NCBI RefSeq assembly: GCF_004362825.1
Contig: NZ_SNXZ01000011.1
Location: forward strand, 62,001-126,000
Direction: 5' to 3'
DNA: 64,000 nucleotides
Source: Labedaea rhizosphaerae
Lineage (GTDB): Bacteria; Actinomycetota; Actinomycetes; Mycobacteriales; Pseudonocardiaceae
This document shows, piece after piece, positions 50,852 to 59,825 of the stretch; the stretch's first letter is position 1, and every line of letters begins with the position of its first letter. The notes under the pieces are model-generated. The model was given only the letters and a program-made list of their open reading frames with translations, was not told where the DNA came from and did not search any database. A program made the position numbers and the translations under genes.

Positions 50852-51685
50852 ATGGAGACAATCACTTTGGGCCGCGTCGAGGTCGGCCGCGTGCGTGAAC
50901 TGCAGGGACCGTTCGCCCCGGCGGGCGACCTGGTCCCCGACGCGCCGCGGGAACACTGGGAAGAGCTCGGTCCCGACTTCTGGCAGCCGCAGGACAACGT
51001 CGCGGTGCTCGCCTTGCAGACGTGGGTGTTGCGCAGTGGCGGTCGCACGATCCTGGTCGACACCGGACTCGGCACCGACCGCTTCCCGATGGAGACCGAG
51101 CCGCGTCCGGACCTGCCCGGCCTGCTCGCCGCGGCGGGCGTGCACCCCGAGGCGGTCGACCTGGTGATCAACACCCACCTGCACGGCGACCACGTCGGCT
51201 GGAACACCACCGACGGCGCGCCGACCTTCCCCAACGCCCGCTACCTGATCCCCGCGCCGGACAACGCCAAACTCAGCGGCGACGACCTGCACACCAAGGC
51301 GGTGGCACCGATCATCGAGGCGGGCCTGGCCGAGGTGTGGGAAGGCGAGTTCCGCATCGACGCCGACCTGGTTCTGGAGGCGGCCCCCGGTCATACGCCG
51401 GGCTCGGCGGTGCTGCGCCTGGACAGCGGCTCCGACCGCGCCGTGTTCGTCGGCGACCTGCTGCACAGCCCGGTGCAGCTCCTCGAACCCGCGCACAACA
51501 GCTGCTTCGACGAGGATCCCGCGGGGGCGGCCCGGTCCCGCAAGACCGTGCTGGCCCGCGCAGCCGACGAGAACCGCCTGGTCTTCCCGGCCCACTTCGG
51601 CGGTGCGGGCTATGTGGCGCTCAGCCGCCGGCCAGGGGGATCGGGACGCAACCCAGCGACGCAGGTCGAGGAGTTCGTGCTCTAG
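50852..51685 (+). CDS. MBL-fold metallohydrolase
   Basis: 277-aa metallo-beta-lactamase-fold protein with the dinuclear metal motif NTHLHGDHVGWN, a second His in APGHTPGSA, an Asp in FVGDLLHS and a final His in FPAHFGGAG. This is the layout of quorum-quenching lactonase and related hydrolases. Substrate unknown. The divergent AraC gene is its likely regulator. Confidence 0.87.
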   Translation: METITLGRVEVGRVRELQGPFAPAGDLVPDAPREHWEELGPDFWQPQDNVAVLALQTWVLRSGGRTILVDTGLGTDRFPMETEPRPDLPGLLAAAGVHPEAVDLVINTHLHGDHVGWNTTDGAPTFPNARYLIPAPDNAKLSGDDLHTKAVAPIIEAGLAEVWEGEFRIDADLVLEAAPGHTPGSAVLRLDSGSDRAVFVGDLLHSPVQLLEPAHNSCFDEDPAGAARSRKTVLARAADENRLVFPAHFGGAGYVALSRRPGGSGRNPATQVEEFVL

Positions 51686-51912
51686 TCAGCCGGTCCGCGC
51701 AAGGTGAACACGACGCGCATGACGTGCTCGACCGCGGCCTGGAACATCGCGCCACGCAACTCCCCGCGCATGGCGAGCGTCCGGGACGCGAACTCGAGCA
51801 CCGCGTCGTCGCCCATGCGGCGCAGCACGAGGGCGACCACGTCCTCCAGTTCGAGGCCGGGGTTGTCCATGCGGGCCAGCGCGATGGCGACGATCAGCTC
51901 CTCGTCGGTCAC
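51682..51912 (-). CDS. Small protein of unknown function
   Basis: 76 aa, GTG start, mostly helical (ELIVAIALARMDNPGLELED). It overlaps the end of the MBL-fold gene by 4 nt on the opposite strand. No family recognised; composition is protein-like rather than that of a shadow frame. Confidence 0.5.
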   Translation of the reverse strand: MTDEELIVAIALARMDNPGLELEDVVALVLRRMGDDAVLEFASRTLAMRGELRGAMFQAAVEHVMRVVFTLRGPAD

Positions 51913-52260
51913 CCGACCACCGTAGCGTTCCGGCCCGCTCGGAATCGAACGGTAACCACTACTGTGCGTACCGTAAATTCGCCGGAACATCGTCGAGAGC
52001 GCGGCGGTTCCGCCGTCGAAGCCCTTTCGGCGGGAATTCTGACCGGTTTCCTGATCGCCGACAGTAATGACGAAGCCGTCGTTGGGTCTTTGTACCCGCC
52101 CCGAAATGGCCGCCACGGTTCACCTGGTTGTCGCAGGGAGTGACAATAGCGCTAGGCCATTCGAGTGACATTGCTGCGTGCTCGATTGTTGCTCCATTCG
52201 ATCGAGTGTCCAATGGCCCGGACTGGCCGGTGAAGAGGTGGCGGGCCGCGGGTTCCGCAG
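51913..52260. other. Intergenic region without a recognisable gene
   Basis: 348 bp of somewhat lower GC than its surroundings. It contains a repeated CCATTCGA element near 52154 and 52194, the second within the near-palindrome ATTCGATCGAGT. Probably holds the promoters of the flanking divergent genes. Confidence 0.5.
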
Positions 52261-52695
52261 GTGGGAGTGGAAGCCTTGACACTCGCCTCGGTTGTGGTGT
52301 GGAGCGTCACCGCGGCCTTCGGCTTGACCTTGCTGATCCGCGCGGGGGCGATCAGCCGGGGACCGCGGGGACGATCGAAACGTCGACGGGTGCTGCTGGC
52401 CATCCACGTGACTGCGGCGGCGGGCGGGCTGCTCGCGTGGACGTGGTACGCGGTGACGGGATTGTGGGCGACCGCCATCGCGGGTCTGGTGTTCCTCGTG
52501 GTGGCCGCGGCGCACGGATTGCTCATGGTCGCCAGGTGGTCACCCGGGCACGGCCGGCACGCGAATGCCGAACGACCGAGTCGCAGCGCGGGCGGCTATT
52601 TCCCGGTGCACACCGCGACCGTGCACGCGATGGCCGCGGCGTCCACCGTCACGTTGGTTCTGGTCGTGATCCTCACCGGGCACGGCTGGTCGTGA
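52261..52695 (+). CDS. Small membrane protein
   Basis: 144 aa with four hydrophobic segments (for example ASVVVWSVTAAFGLTLLI, VLLAIHVTAAAGGLLAWTWY and STVTLVLVVILTG). GTG start. Family not recognised. Its stop lies 29 nt before the DivIVA-like ATG, so the two may be co-transcribed. Confidence 0.65.
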   Translation: MGVEALTLASVVVWSVTAAFGLTLLIRAGAISRGPRGRSKRRRVLLAIHVTAAAGGLLAWTWYAVTGLWATAIAGLVFLVVAAAHGLLMVARWSPGHGRHANAERPSRSAGGYFPVHTATVHAMAAASTVTLVLVVILTGHGWS

Positions 52696-52724
52696 CCGAC
52701 GCAAACGGAAAGGGGGCGGTGCGC

Positions 52725-53264
52725 ATGGCGCCACCATGGCTCACCGCACGCGACATCGGCGAGGCCGTGTTCGACCAGGCCCGCCTGACCCGCCGCGGCT
52801 ACGACGAGGACCAGGTCGACGCCTTCCTCGACCGCGTCGCCGACACCATCGTCGGGATGACCGCCGAACTCGCCGCGGCGAGCCGCGAGGTCGACCGGTT
52901 GCGGCACTGGCACCAGCAGCACGGCGCCAGCCCGGCGGCGCTGGCGACCATGTCGCACGCCGAGGCGGACGCGGAGCGGATCATCGCCGAAGCCCACGAG
53001 CACGCACGCAAAGTGGCGCAGGAAGCGGCGGCCATCCGCGCCGAGGCGGCGCGCCAGGCCCAGCAGATCCTCGCCGCGATCCACAGCCTGGCCGACGAGG
53101 GCACGGTCGACCAGCGCTACGCGGCGATGGCCGCGATCCTCGTCGGCACCCGCGACCACCTCACCGACATCCGGGCGCAGTTGACCGACGAGGTGAGCCG
53201 GCTGGACAGCTTGCTGAGCCCGTCGCGGCAACGCAACGGAGCGTCCACTCAGGAGCGCAGGTAG
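52725..53264 (+). CDS. DivIVA-domain protein
   Basis: 179 aa. LTRRGYDEDQVDAFLDRVAD is the DivIVA/Wag31 N-terminal motif; a coiled coil rich in Ala and Glu follows (AEADAERIIAEAHEHARKVA). Such proteins mark curved membrane and organise polar growth, though this one is shorter than Wag31. ATG 52725 has AAGGGGG upstream; in-frame GTGs at 52692 and 52719 are less likely. Confidence 0.82.
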   Translation: MAPPWLTARDIGEAVFDQARLTRRGYDEDQVDAFLDRVADTIVGMTAELAAASREVDRLRHWHQQHGASPAALATMSHAEADAERIIAEAHEHARKVAQEAAAIRAEAARQAQQILAAIHSLADEGTVDQRYAAMAAILVGTRDHLTDIRAQLTDEVSRLDSLLSPSRQRNGASTQERR

Positions 53265-54481
53265 CCGTCGAGGTGGGCGATCACGTCCCGCGCGTCGTCC
53301 TCGATGCCGTGGATGAACGTGGACTTGCGCCGCCGCAACACCGGCAGGCCCAGCGCGTACAGCCCGGGGCCGGCCACGACGCCGCCGTCGTGGTCCAACC
53401 GGCCCTTCGTGTCGACCACCGGGACGTCGAGCCAGGAGTAGTCCGGCCGGAAGCCCGTCGCCCAGACGATCGTGCGGATCGCGCCGCCGCGCAGGTCCAG
53501 GCGCAGCCGCGTCGAGGCGGGCACCCGGGTGGGCTCGAACCGCTCGGGCGCCTTGAGGTCGGCCTCCACTTCGGACTCCAGCGCCCACTCGTCGAACGCG
53601 GTCAGCAGCCGGTCCAGCTTCAGGTCGGCCAGCCGGATGACGTTGCGCAGCCCGCCGGAGAAGAGCAGTTCACCGTCGCGCACCATCGAGGCCCGGCCGA
53701 CGAGTTCCACGCCCAGTTCGGTGAGCGCGTTGAGGTCGAGCGTCGCCCGCTCCCTGGTGCCCACCAGTTGCGGTGAGGCCAGCGACCGGGCCCGGGTCAG
53801 GTCGGGCACCTCGTCGTAGCGCTGGTCCCACACGCCGGCCGCGTCCATCCACCACAGGACGTCGCGGCCGCGGTACACGCGCGGCATGCGCACGTGCTCG
53901 CCGGCCGAGAGCGTCACCGGCCGGCCGGACCGCTGGATCTCCGCCGCCAGCTGCACGCCGGTGGCCGACGCCCCGACGACGAGCACGCCGCCGTCGGGGA
54001 GCCGGCCTGGGTTGCGGTAGTCGAACGGTGTCAGCTGAACGACCTCGTCCGGCACCGCTTCGCTGAGCGCCGGCACGGCCGGCCGGTTGCAGGCGCCGCT
54101 GGCGATGACCACGGTCCGGCAGGCGAGCTCGCCCTGGTCGGTCGTCACGCGGTAGCCGTCGTCGGTGCGCCGGACCGACGTGACCGTGGTGCCGGTGCGC
54201 ACCGGCGCACCGGTCAGCGCGGCGAAGCGGTCGATGAACCCGACCACCTCGGGCATCGTCATGTAGCCGTCGGGATCCGGGCCGCCGTAGTGGTGGCCCG
54301 GCAGCCGGCTCTGCCAGTTGGGCGTGAGCAAACGCAGCGAGTCCCAGCGCTCGCGCCGCCAGGAGTTCGCCACCTCACCACGCTCGAGCACGACGTGGTC
54401 GACCGAGCGCTCGCTGAGGAAGTGGCTCGCCGCCAACCCGGCGTGACCGGCCCCGATGACGACCGTGGTTGTCGTTTCTAT
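53249..54481 (-). CDS. Flavin-containing monooxygenase-like protein with ATA start
   Basis: 410 aa. The FAD-binding motif VVIGAGHAGLAAS lies upstream of the first conventional start (TTG at 54436, which falls inside it). The only codon giving a complete N-terminus is ATA at 54481, preceded by TGAGGG at 8 nt, giving (I/M)ETTTTVVIGAG. The NADP-binding VLVVGASATGVQLAAEI and FMO-like fingerprint around GFRPDYSWL are present. Converts S/N/C-containing small molecules using NADPH and O2. ATA is a rare start; a sequence error or mutated ATG are alternatives. Overlaps the end of the DivIVA-like gene on the opposite strand. Confidence 0.8.
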   Translation of the reverse strand: METTTTVVIGAGHAGLAASHFLSERSVDHVVLERGEVANSWRRERWDSLRLLTPNWQSRLPGHHYGGPDPDGYMTMPEVVGFIDRFAALTGAPVRTGTTVTSVRRTDDGYRVTTDQGELACRTVVIASGACNRPAVPALSEAVPDEVVQLTPFDYRNPGRLPDGGVLVVGASATGVQLAAEIQRSGRPVTLSAGEHVRMPRVYRGRDVLWWMDAAGVWDQRYDEVPDLTRARSLASPQLVGTRERATLDLNALTELGVELVGRASMVRDGELLFSGGLRNVIRLADLKLDRLLTAFDEWALESEVEADLKAPERFEPTRVPASTRLRLDLRGGAIRTIVWATGFRPDYSWLDVPVVDTKGRLDHDGGVVAGPGLYALGLPVLRRRKSTFIHGIEDDARDVIAHLDGYLRS

Positions 54482-54491
54482 GGTTCGGCCC

Positions 54492-55049
54492 TCAGACGAC
54501 CTCGACGGTGACGTCCGTGGGGTTGGTCAGCGCGTCGAAGACGGCGGACCGCTTCTGCGACTGGGCGACCAGCGCCTCGATGTCCTCTTTGGACGCGTCG
54601 GCGTCGATGTTGAAGGAGACCTTGATGCCGTTGTAGCCGTTGCGCACGTCGCTGTCGGCACCGAGGATGCCGCGGATGTCGTGCGCGCCTTCGAGGGTGG
54701 CCTCGACCGAGCGCAGCTGGATGCCGCGGTTCTGCGCGACGGACGCGATGCCCGCGGTCAGGCAGCTGCCCAGGCCGACGAGCAGGTACTCGATCGGGGT
54801 GATGCCGTTGTCGGTGGCCGCGAACACCTCGGGGTGGTCGGCGACGAACGTCGACTCGGCCTTGTGCTCGTGGTCGGCGCCGAGGCCGGAGTAGTCCTTG
54901 ACCGTCGAGGTGGTGTGCACGCCGTTTTCCCACCTGGTGGTCGAGCGCCACGTGAACTGGGCGGCCTCCGGCGCGCCCTTGAGCGCCTCGCGCGCCTCGA
55001 GCAGCGCCTGGACGTTGACGCCGTTGTCGATGCTGTCAACTGCCGTCAT
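54492..55049 (-). CDS. OsmC-family protein
   Basis: 185-aa OsmC/Ohr-like protein. The reactive-site pattern is seen as VGLGSCLTAGIASVAQNRGI, with the peroxidatic Cys, and IKVSFNIDADASKEDIEAL follows. Reduces organic hydroperoxides with thiols, or acts in detoxification. It diverges from metX and lies 10 nt upstream of the monooxygenase gene, so the two form an operon. Confidence 0.88.
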   Translation of the reverse strand: MTAVDSIDNGVNVQALLEAREALKGAPEAAQFTWRSTTRWENGVHTTSTVKDYSGLGADHEHKAESTFVADHPEVFAATDNGITPIEYLLVGLGSCLTAGIASVAQNRGIQLRSVEATLEGAHDIRGILGADSDVRNGYNGIKVSFNIDADASKEDIEALVAQSQKRSAVFDALTNPTDVTVEVV

Positions 55050-55187
55050 GGGAGCGGTCCTCTCGCGTGGTTCACCTGCCGATCCCGCACGCTACACAGC
55101 GCACCGGCCCGCTGACCTGCGTCTCATATTCCGAAACGGGCCTTCGCGCGGCGGCGGGACCGATCCGGATCTGGTTACCATGCGGGC

Positions 55188-56381
55188 ATGGTGTCCGTTC
55201 CGGCGGTCGCGGCTGGGTCGGTCGGCACGGTCGAGACCCGCTACGTCGATTTGCCGGACCCGGTGCGGCTCGATTGTGGACAGGAGTTGCACCCCGTCCG
55301 CGTCGCATACGAGACCTACGGCACCCTCTCCCCGCGGCGCGACAACGTCATCCTGGTGTGCCACGCGCTCAGCGGTGACGCCCACGCGGCGGGCGTCTCG
55401 ACCACCCCGGCCGCGGCGAGCACCCGCGACGGGTTCGGCGCCGAGGACCGCGACGGCTCGGCCGGTCCGGCGCTCGGCTGGTGGGACGGGATGATCGGCC
55501 CGGGCAAGGCCTTCGACACCGACCGGTTCTTCGTCGTGTCCACGAACCTGCTCGGCGGCTGCCGCGGCACCACCGGTCCGTCGTCGATCGACCCCGCGAC
55601 GGGCCGCCCGTACGGGTCGGCGTTCCCGGTCATCACCGTCGCGGACATGGTGCGCACCCAGCGCGCGTTCCTCGACGTGCTGGGCATCGAGCGGCTCGCC
55701 GCCGTGGCCGGTGGTTCGCTCGGCGGGATGCAAGCGCTCGAGTGGTCGGTCCTGTACCCGGACCAGGTCGACGCCCTCGTGGCGATCGCCAGCACGCACG
55801 CGTTGCACCCGCAAGGCCTGGCGTGGAACGCGATCGCCCGCGAGTCGATCATGCGCGACCCGTCGTGGCAGGGTGGCGACTACTACGGCACGGGCCGCAC
55901 GCCGGACGCCGGCATGGGCGTGGCCCGGATGGTCGGGCACATCACCTACCTCTCGGCGCCTGCGCTGGACGACAAGTTCGGCCGCCGGCTGCAGTTCGCC
56001 GACGACGTGCGGTACACGCTGACCGAGCCCGAGTTCGAGGTGGAGAACTACCTGCGCCACCAAGCGAACTCCTTCGTCAAGCGCTTCGACGCCAACACCT
56101 ACCTCGCGCTTTCGCGCGCACTGACCTATTTCGACCTGGCCCGCCAGCACGGCGGTTCGCTGGCGACCGCCTTCGCCACCGGCAAGGCGCGGACGCTGCT
56201 GATCGCGTTCAGCTCGGACTGGCTGTACCCGCCGGTGGCCTCGACGGAGATCGACGCCGCGTTGCGTGCGCTGGGCCGGCCGAGCGAGCTGCACGTGATC
56301 GACGCGCCCTACGGGCACGACTGCTTCCTGCTGGAAGAACAACGACAGACCCCGATCGTCCGCCGGTTCCTCGGCGACTGA
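55188..56381 (+). CDS. metX: Homoserine O-acetyltransferase
   Basis: 397-aa alpha/beta-hydrolase-fold enzyme that acetylates homoserine with acetyl-CoA in methionine synthesis. Catalytic Ser in AVAGGSLGGMQALEW, Asp in SSDWLYPP and His in YGHDCFLLEE; the lid region PSSIDPATGRPYGSAFP is typical of MetX. 11 nt before metY, so one operon. Confidence 0.93.
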   Translation: MVSVPAVAAGSVGTVETRYVDLPDPVRLDCGQELHPVRVAYETYGTLSPRRDNVILVCHALSGDAHAAGVSTTPAAASTRDGFGAEDRDGSAGPALGWWDGMIGPGKAFDTDRFFVVSTNLLGGCRGTTGPSSIDPATGRPYGSAFPVITVADMVRTQRAFLDVLGIERLAAVAGGSLGGMQALEWSVLYPDQVDALVAIASTHALHPQGLAWNAIARESIMRDPSWQGGDYYGTGRTPDAGMGVARMVGHITYLSAPALDDKFGRRLQFADDVRYTLTEPEFEVENYLRHQANSFVKRFDANTYLALSRALTYFDLARQHGGSLATAFATGKARTLLIAFSSDWLYPPVASTEIDAALRALGRPSELHVIDAPYGHDCFLLEEQRQTPIVRRFLGD

Positions 56382-56392
56382 GGAAGGCCCTT

Positions 56393-57694
56393 GTGACTCG
56401 CATCGAGCAAGACCACGAGTTCGGCTTCGAGACCCGGCAGCTGCACGCCGGGCAGCGACCGGACCCGAACACGGGTGCGCGAGCGGTGCCGATCTTCCAG
56501 ACGTCCAGCTACGTCTTCGAGGACCCGGAATCCGCGGCCGCCTACTTCAACCTGCAGGAGTACGGCAACACCTACTCGCGCATCATGAACCCGACGGTCG
56601 CCGTGCTCGAGGAGCGCGTGGCGAACCTGGAGGGCGGCGCAGGTGCGGTGGCGTTCGCCAGCGGGATCGCCGCGCAGGCGGCGGCGCTGTTCACGTTCCT
56701 GGAGCCGGGCGACCACGTGGTCTCCTCCACCGCGCTCTACGGCGGCTCGGTGAACCAGCTCAAACACCTGCTGCGCAAGATGAACATAGACCTGACGTGG
56801 GTCGACCCCGACGACCTCGACGCGTGGCGGGCCGCCGTTCGCCCGCAGACCAAGGCGTTCTTCGGCGAGACCATCGGCAACCCCGGCGGCAACGTGTTCG
56901 ACATCGAGGCCGTGGCGGCCATCGCGCACGAGCACCAGCTGCCCTTGGTCGTGGACAACACTTTCGCGACGCCCTACCTCTGCCGCCCAATGGATTGGGG
57001 CGCCGACATCGTGGTCCACTCGGCGACCAAGTTCATCGGCGGGCACGGCACGAGCATCGGCGGCGTCGTCACCGAATCCGGTCTCTTCGACTGGTCGAAC
57101 GGGCGTTTCCCGGTGGTCGCCGACCCGTCGCCCGCCTACCACGGGTTGCAGTTCCACGAGACGTTCGGCGTGTACGGCTACCTGATGAAGCTGCGGGCCG
57201 AGACCTTGCGCGACCTGGGCGCGGCCATGTCGCCGTTCAACGCTTTCCTGTTCCTGCAAGGACTCGAGACGTTGTCGCTGCGCATGGAACGGCACGTCGA
57301 GAACGCGCGGCAGGTCGCCGCGTTCCTGGAATCCCACGAGCTGGTCTCACGCGTGACCTACCCGGACCTGCCGGGCAGCAAGTACCGGTCGCTGGTTGAC
57401 AAGTACCTGCCGCGCGGGGCGGGTGCGGTGTTCTCCTTCGACTGCGCGGGCGGCCGTGCGGGTGGGCAGGCGCTCATCCGCGGTCTGTCGCTCTGGTCGC
57501 ACCTGGCCAACGTGGGCGACGCGAAAAGCCTGGTCATCCACCCGGCCAGCACCACCCACCGCCAGCTCAGCGATGCCGAGCTCGCGGCCGCCGGCGTCGG
57601 CCCCGGGACGGTGCGGCTCTCGGTCGGCACCGAGTCGGTCGAGGACCTGATCTGGGACCTGGAGCAGGGCTTCAAGGAGGTCGCGGCGGCATGA
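56393..57694 (+). CDS. metY: O-acetylhomoserine sulfhydrylase
   Basis: 433-aa PLP enzyme converting O-acetylhomoserine and sulfide to homocysteine. The Schiff-base Lys is in VVHSATKFIGGHGTSIGG, and YGNTYSRIMNPTVAVLEERV is the substrate/PLP loop. Length and motifs are those of MetY, not shorter cystathionine synthases. GTG start after AGGAAGG. ATGA overlap with the CoA-binding protein gene. Confidence 0.93.
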   Translation: MTRIEQDHEFGFETRQLHAGQRPDPNTGARAVPIFQTSSYVFEDPESAAAYFNLQEYGNTYSRIMNPTVAVLEERVANLEGGAGAVAFASGIAAQAAALFTFLEPGDHVVSSTALYGGSVNQLKHLLRKMNIDLTWVDPDDLDAWRAAVRPQTKAFFGETIGNPGGNVFDIEAVAAIAHEHQLPLVVDNTFATPYLCRPMDWGADIVVHSATKFIGGHGTSIGGVVTESGLFDWSNGRFPVVADPSPAYHGLQFHETFGVYGYLMKLRAETLRDLGAAMSPFNAFLFLQGLETLSLRMERHVENARQVAAFLESHELVSRVTYPDLPGSKYRSLVDKYLPRGAGAVFSFDCAGGRAGGQALIRGLSLWSHLANVGDAKSLVIHPASTTHRQLSDAELAAAGVGPGTVRLSVGTESVEDLIWDLEQGFKEVAAA

Positions 57695-58248
57695 GCGAGC
57701 TTGCGAGCGAATCATCGGACACAGCGCGCGCGCGAAGTGCCCACCGAGCGTCAGCGACAGGTGGGTCCCGCGAGCTGGCGAAGTACCAGGATCCGCTGGA
57801 GATCCAGCGGGTGCTCAACGGCGCGAAGACGATCGCGGTCGTCGGGCTGTCCAACAACGAGTTGCGGGCGAGCTACTTCGTCGGCTACTACCTCAAACGC
57901 CACGGCTACAACGTCATCCCGGTGAACCCGCGGGCTTCGGAGATCCTCGGCGCCAAGAGCTATCCCAGTTTGCTGGAGGTGCCGGAGCCGGTGGACATCG
58001 TGAACGTCTTCCGCGCGCCCGACGCCCTGCCCGAGATCGCGCGGCAGACCGTGCAGATCGGGGCCAAGGCGTTGTGGTGCCAGTTCGGGGTGATCAACCT
58101 GGAAGGTGCGCGGATCGCCGAGGACGGGGGCGTCACCGTGGTCATGGACCGGTGCATCAAGGTCGAACACGCGCGTTACGTCGGTCGCATGCACTGGCTG
58201 GGCTTCAACACGCAGCGGATCACGTCGGTCCGGTCTGGACTCCAGTAG
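57691..58248 (+). CDS. CoA-binding domain protein (YccU-like)
   Basis: 185 aa. Core TIAVVGLSNNELRASYFVGY (Rossmann-like CoA binding) and PVDIVNVFRAPDALPEI; single-domain YccU family. The first 26 residues (MSELASESSDTARARS...) are an unrelated low-complexity extension. Stop-start overlap with metY. Function unknown; it may bind CoA or acyl-CoA. Confidence 0.85.
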   Translation: MSELASESSDTARARSAHRASATGGSRELAKYQDPLEIQRVLNGAKTIAVVGLSNNELRASYFVGYYLKRHGYNVIPVNPRASEILGAKSYPSLLEVPEPVDIVNVFRAPDALPEIARQTVQIGAKALWCQFGVINLEGARIAEDGGVTVVMDRCIKVEHARYVGRMHWLGFNTQRITSVRSGLQ

Positions 58249-58257
58249 CGTGCCCTC

Positions 58258-58776
58258 GTGATCCAGGTGGTGCCGTACGACCCGGCGTGGCCGTTGCTGG
58301 CCGCTTCGGCGATCGCCGAGCTGACCGCGGTGTTGCCGTTGACGGAAATCGAGCACATCGGCTCGACTGCGGTGCCGGGCCTGGCGGCCAAGCCAGTCAT
58401 CGACCTGATGGCCGCGGTGCCGGCACTGGCGGCGGTGTCCGATCGCGATGAAACCCTTGTGCGGCTTGGCTATCGCCGCTTCGACGGGTTCGCGGATCGG
58501 CTGTTCTACGCCCGTGACACCGGTGGCGTGCGGTCGCACCACCTGCACGTGGTCACAATGGACAGCTGGTCGACCCGCAACCAGCGCATCCTGCGCGATC
58601 ACCTGCTGTCGCACCCAGAAGACGCCGCCCGGTACGCGGAGCTCAAGCAGACCCTGGCCGTGACCGCCGCGAACGGCGACGCGTACACGGCGGCGAAGAC
58701 CGAGTTGATCCAGGAGCTGGTCGACCGGGCGCGGGCCGAACGCGGTCTGCCGCGGGAACCGGTGTGGGAGGCGTAG
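58258..58776 (+). CDS. GrpB-family (UPF0157) protein
   Basis: 172-aa nucleotidyltransferase-fold protein with the GrpB hallmark IEHIGSTAVPGLAAKPVIDL and LRDHLLSHPEDAARYAELK. GTG start. Function not established. Overlaps the methyltransferase start by one base. Confidence 0.88.
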   Translation: MIQVVPYDPAWPLLAASAIAELTAVLPLTEIEHIGSTAVPGLAAKPVIDLMAAVPALAAVSDRDETLVRLGYRRFDGFADRLFYARDTGGVRSHHLHVVTMDSWSTRNQRILRDHLLSHPEDAARYAELKQTLAVTAANGDAYTAAKTELIQELVDRARAERGLPREPVWEA

Positions 58777-59354
58777 TGCGACCGGACATCGCGAAGACGC
58801 GGGAGTTCTTCGGGCCGCGCGCGGCCGGCTGGGAAAACCGCTTCCCCGACGACGAACCGGTCTACGCGCGGGCGATCGCCGACCTGGCGCCGCCGGCAGG
58901 AGGGGCGGTGCTGGACGTCGCCTGCGGGACGGGCCGGGCGTTGCCGATGTTGCGCGCGGCCGTGGGCGAGTCCGGCGTGGTGCTGGGCGTCGACCTGACA
59001 CCTGAGATGCTGGCCGAGGCGCAACGCAAGGGCCGAAAGGCTTTGGTGCTCGGCGACGCCCGCGCGCTCCCGATCCTTTCCGGCGCCGTGGACGCGGTTT
59101 TCGCCGCTGGGCTGCTCCCTCACGTGCCGGTGGTCGTGTTGGCCGAGCTGCATCGGGTGTGCCGTCCGGGTGGCCGGCTCGCGTTGTTCCACCCGATCAG
59201 CCGTCAAGCCCTGGCTCGCAGGCACGGCCACGACCCAGACCCGGACGACGTGCGCGCGGAGCCGAACATCCGCCGCGCCCTCACCGCCGCCGGCTGGACG
59301 TGCGACCTGGTCGACGACGGCCCCGACCGCTACCTGGTCACCGCCACCCGCTAG
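58776..59354 (+). CDS. Class I SAM-dependent methyltransferase
   Basis: 192 aa. SAM motif I is VLDVACGTGRALPML, motif II GVDLTPEMLAEA, motif III LGDARALPILSGAVDAVF. UbiE/Methyltransf_11 type; substrate unknown. The GTG at 58776 follows GGGAGG at 5 nt and overlaps the GrpB stop (TAGTG). Confidence 0.87.
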   Translation: MRPDIAKTREFFGPRAAGWENRFPDDEPVYARAIADLAPPAGGAVLDVACGTGRALPMLRAAVGESGVVLGVDLTPEMLAEAQRKGRKALVLGDARALPILSGAVDAVFAAGLLPHVPVVVLAELHRVCRPGGRLALFHPISRQALARRHGHDPDPDDVRAEPNIRRALTAAGWTCDLVDDGPDRYLVTATR

Positions 59355-59755
59355 GTCGTGTGGCGGAGGTCGTCGATGGACGCGACGGTCACCAGTTCCC
59401 GGGCGACACGGGCCAGCTTGGCATCCAGCGTGACGAAGGCATCGGCCTGCAACTGCGTCAAGGCGATGTACTCCGCGGTGAAGGTGTCGGTCCAGCCGAG
59501 CCGGTCGGCGACCTTCCACGCGTTCGCCTGCAGGACCCGGTCGCCCAGGAGGCGGATCTTCAGCCCTCGCATGTGGTCGAGGTAGCGGTCGGCGGCCTTC
59601 TTGGTCAGCTCGCCGGCGCGGACCTGTCCATACAGGATGGAGAGCACCTGGGAGCGCAGGAGCGTGGGCGCCACCAGCTTGTGCTCGCCGCCGACCGCGA
59701 GCTGGTCGGCGGCCAGCTTGATGGCGACCCCAGGGTCGATCACGTACCTCGTCAT
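59351..59755 (-). CDS. PIN-domain protein (VapC-like)
   Basis: 134 aa. MTRYVIDPGVAIK supplies the first Asp, TAEYIALTQLQADAFVTLDAKL the last two acids. The second conserved acid, usually Glu in a PxxLxxEV motif, is Gln here (APTLLRSQVL), so nuclease activity is doubtful. No antitoxin-sized gene precedes it. Convergent with the methyltransferase. Confidence 0.78.
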   Translation of the reverse strand: MTRYVIDPGVAIKLAADQLAVGGEHKLVAPTLLRSQVLSILYGQVRAGELTKKAADRYLDHMRGLKIRLLGDRVLQANAWKVADRLGWTDTFTAEYIALTQLQADAFVTLDAKLARVARELVTVASIDDLRHTT

Positions 59756-59825
59756 GGGTCTTCCTCCCTGACCGAATGTGGACAGAGTCGTTTGGTTCTC
59801 CGCACTCCTGTAGTACGACTGTGCC

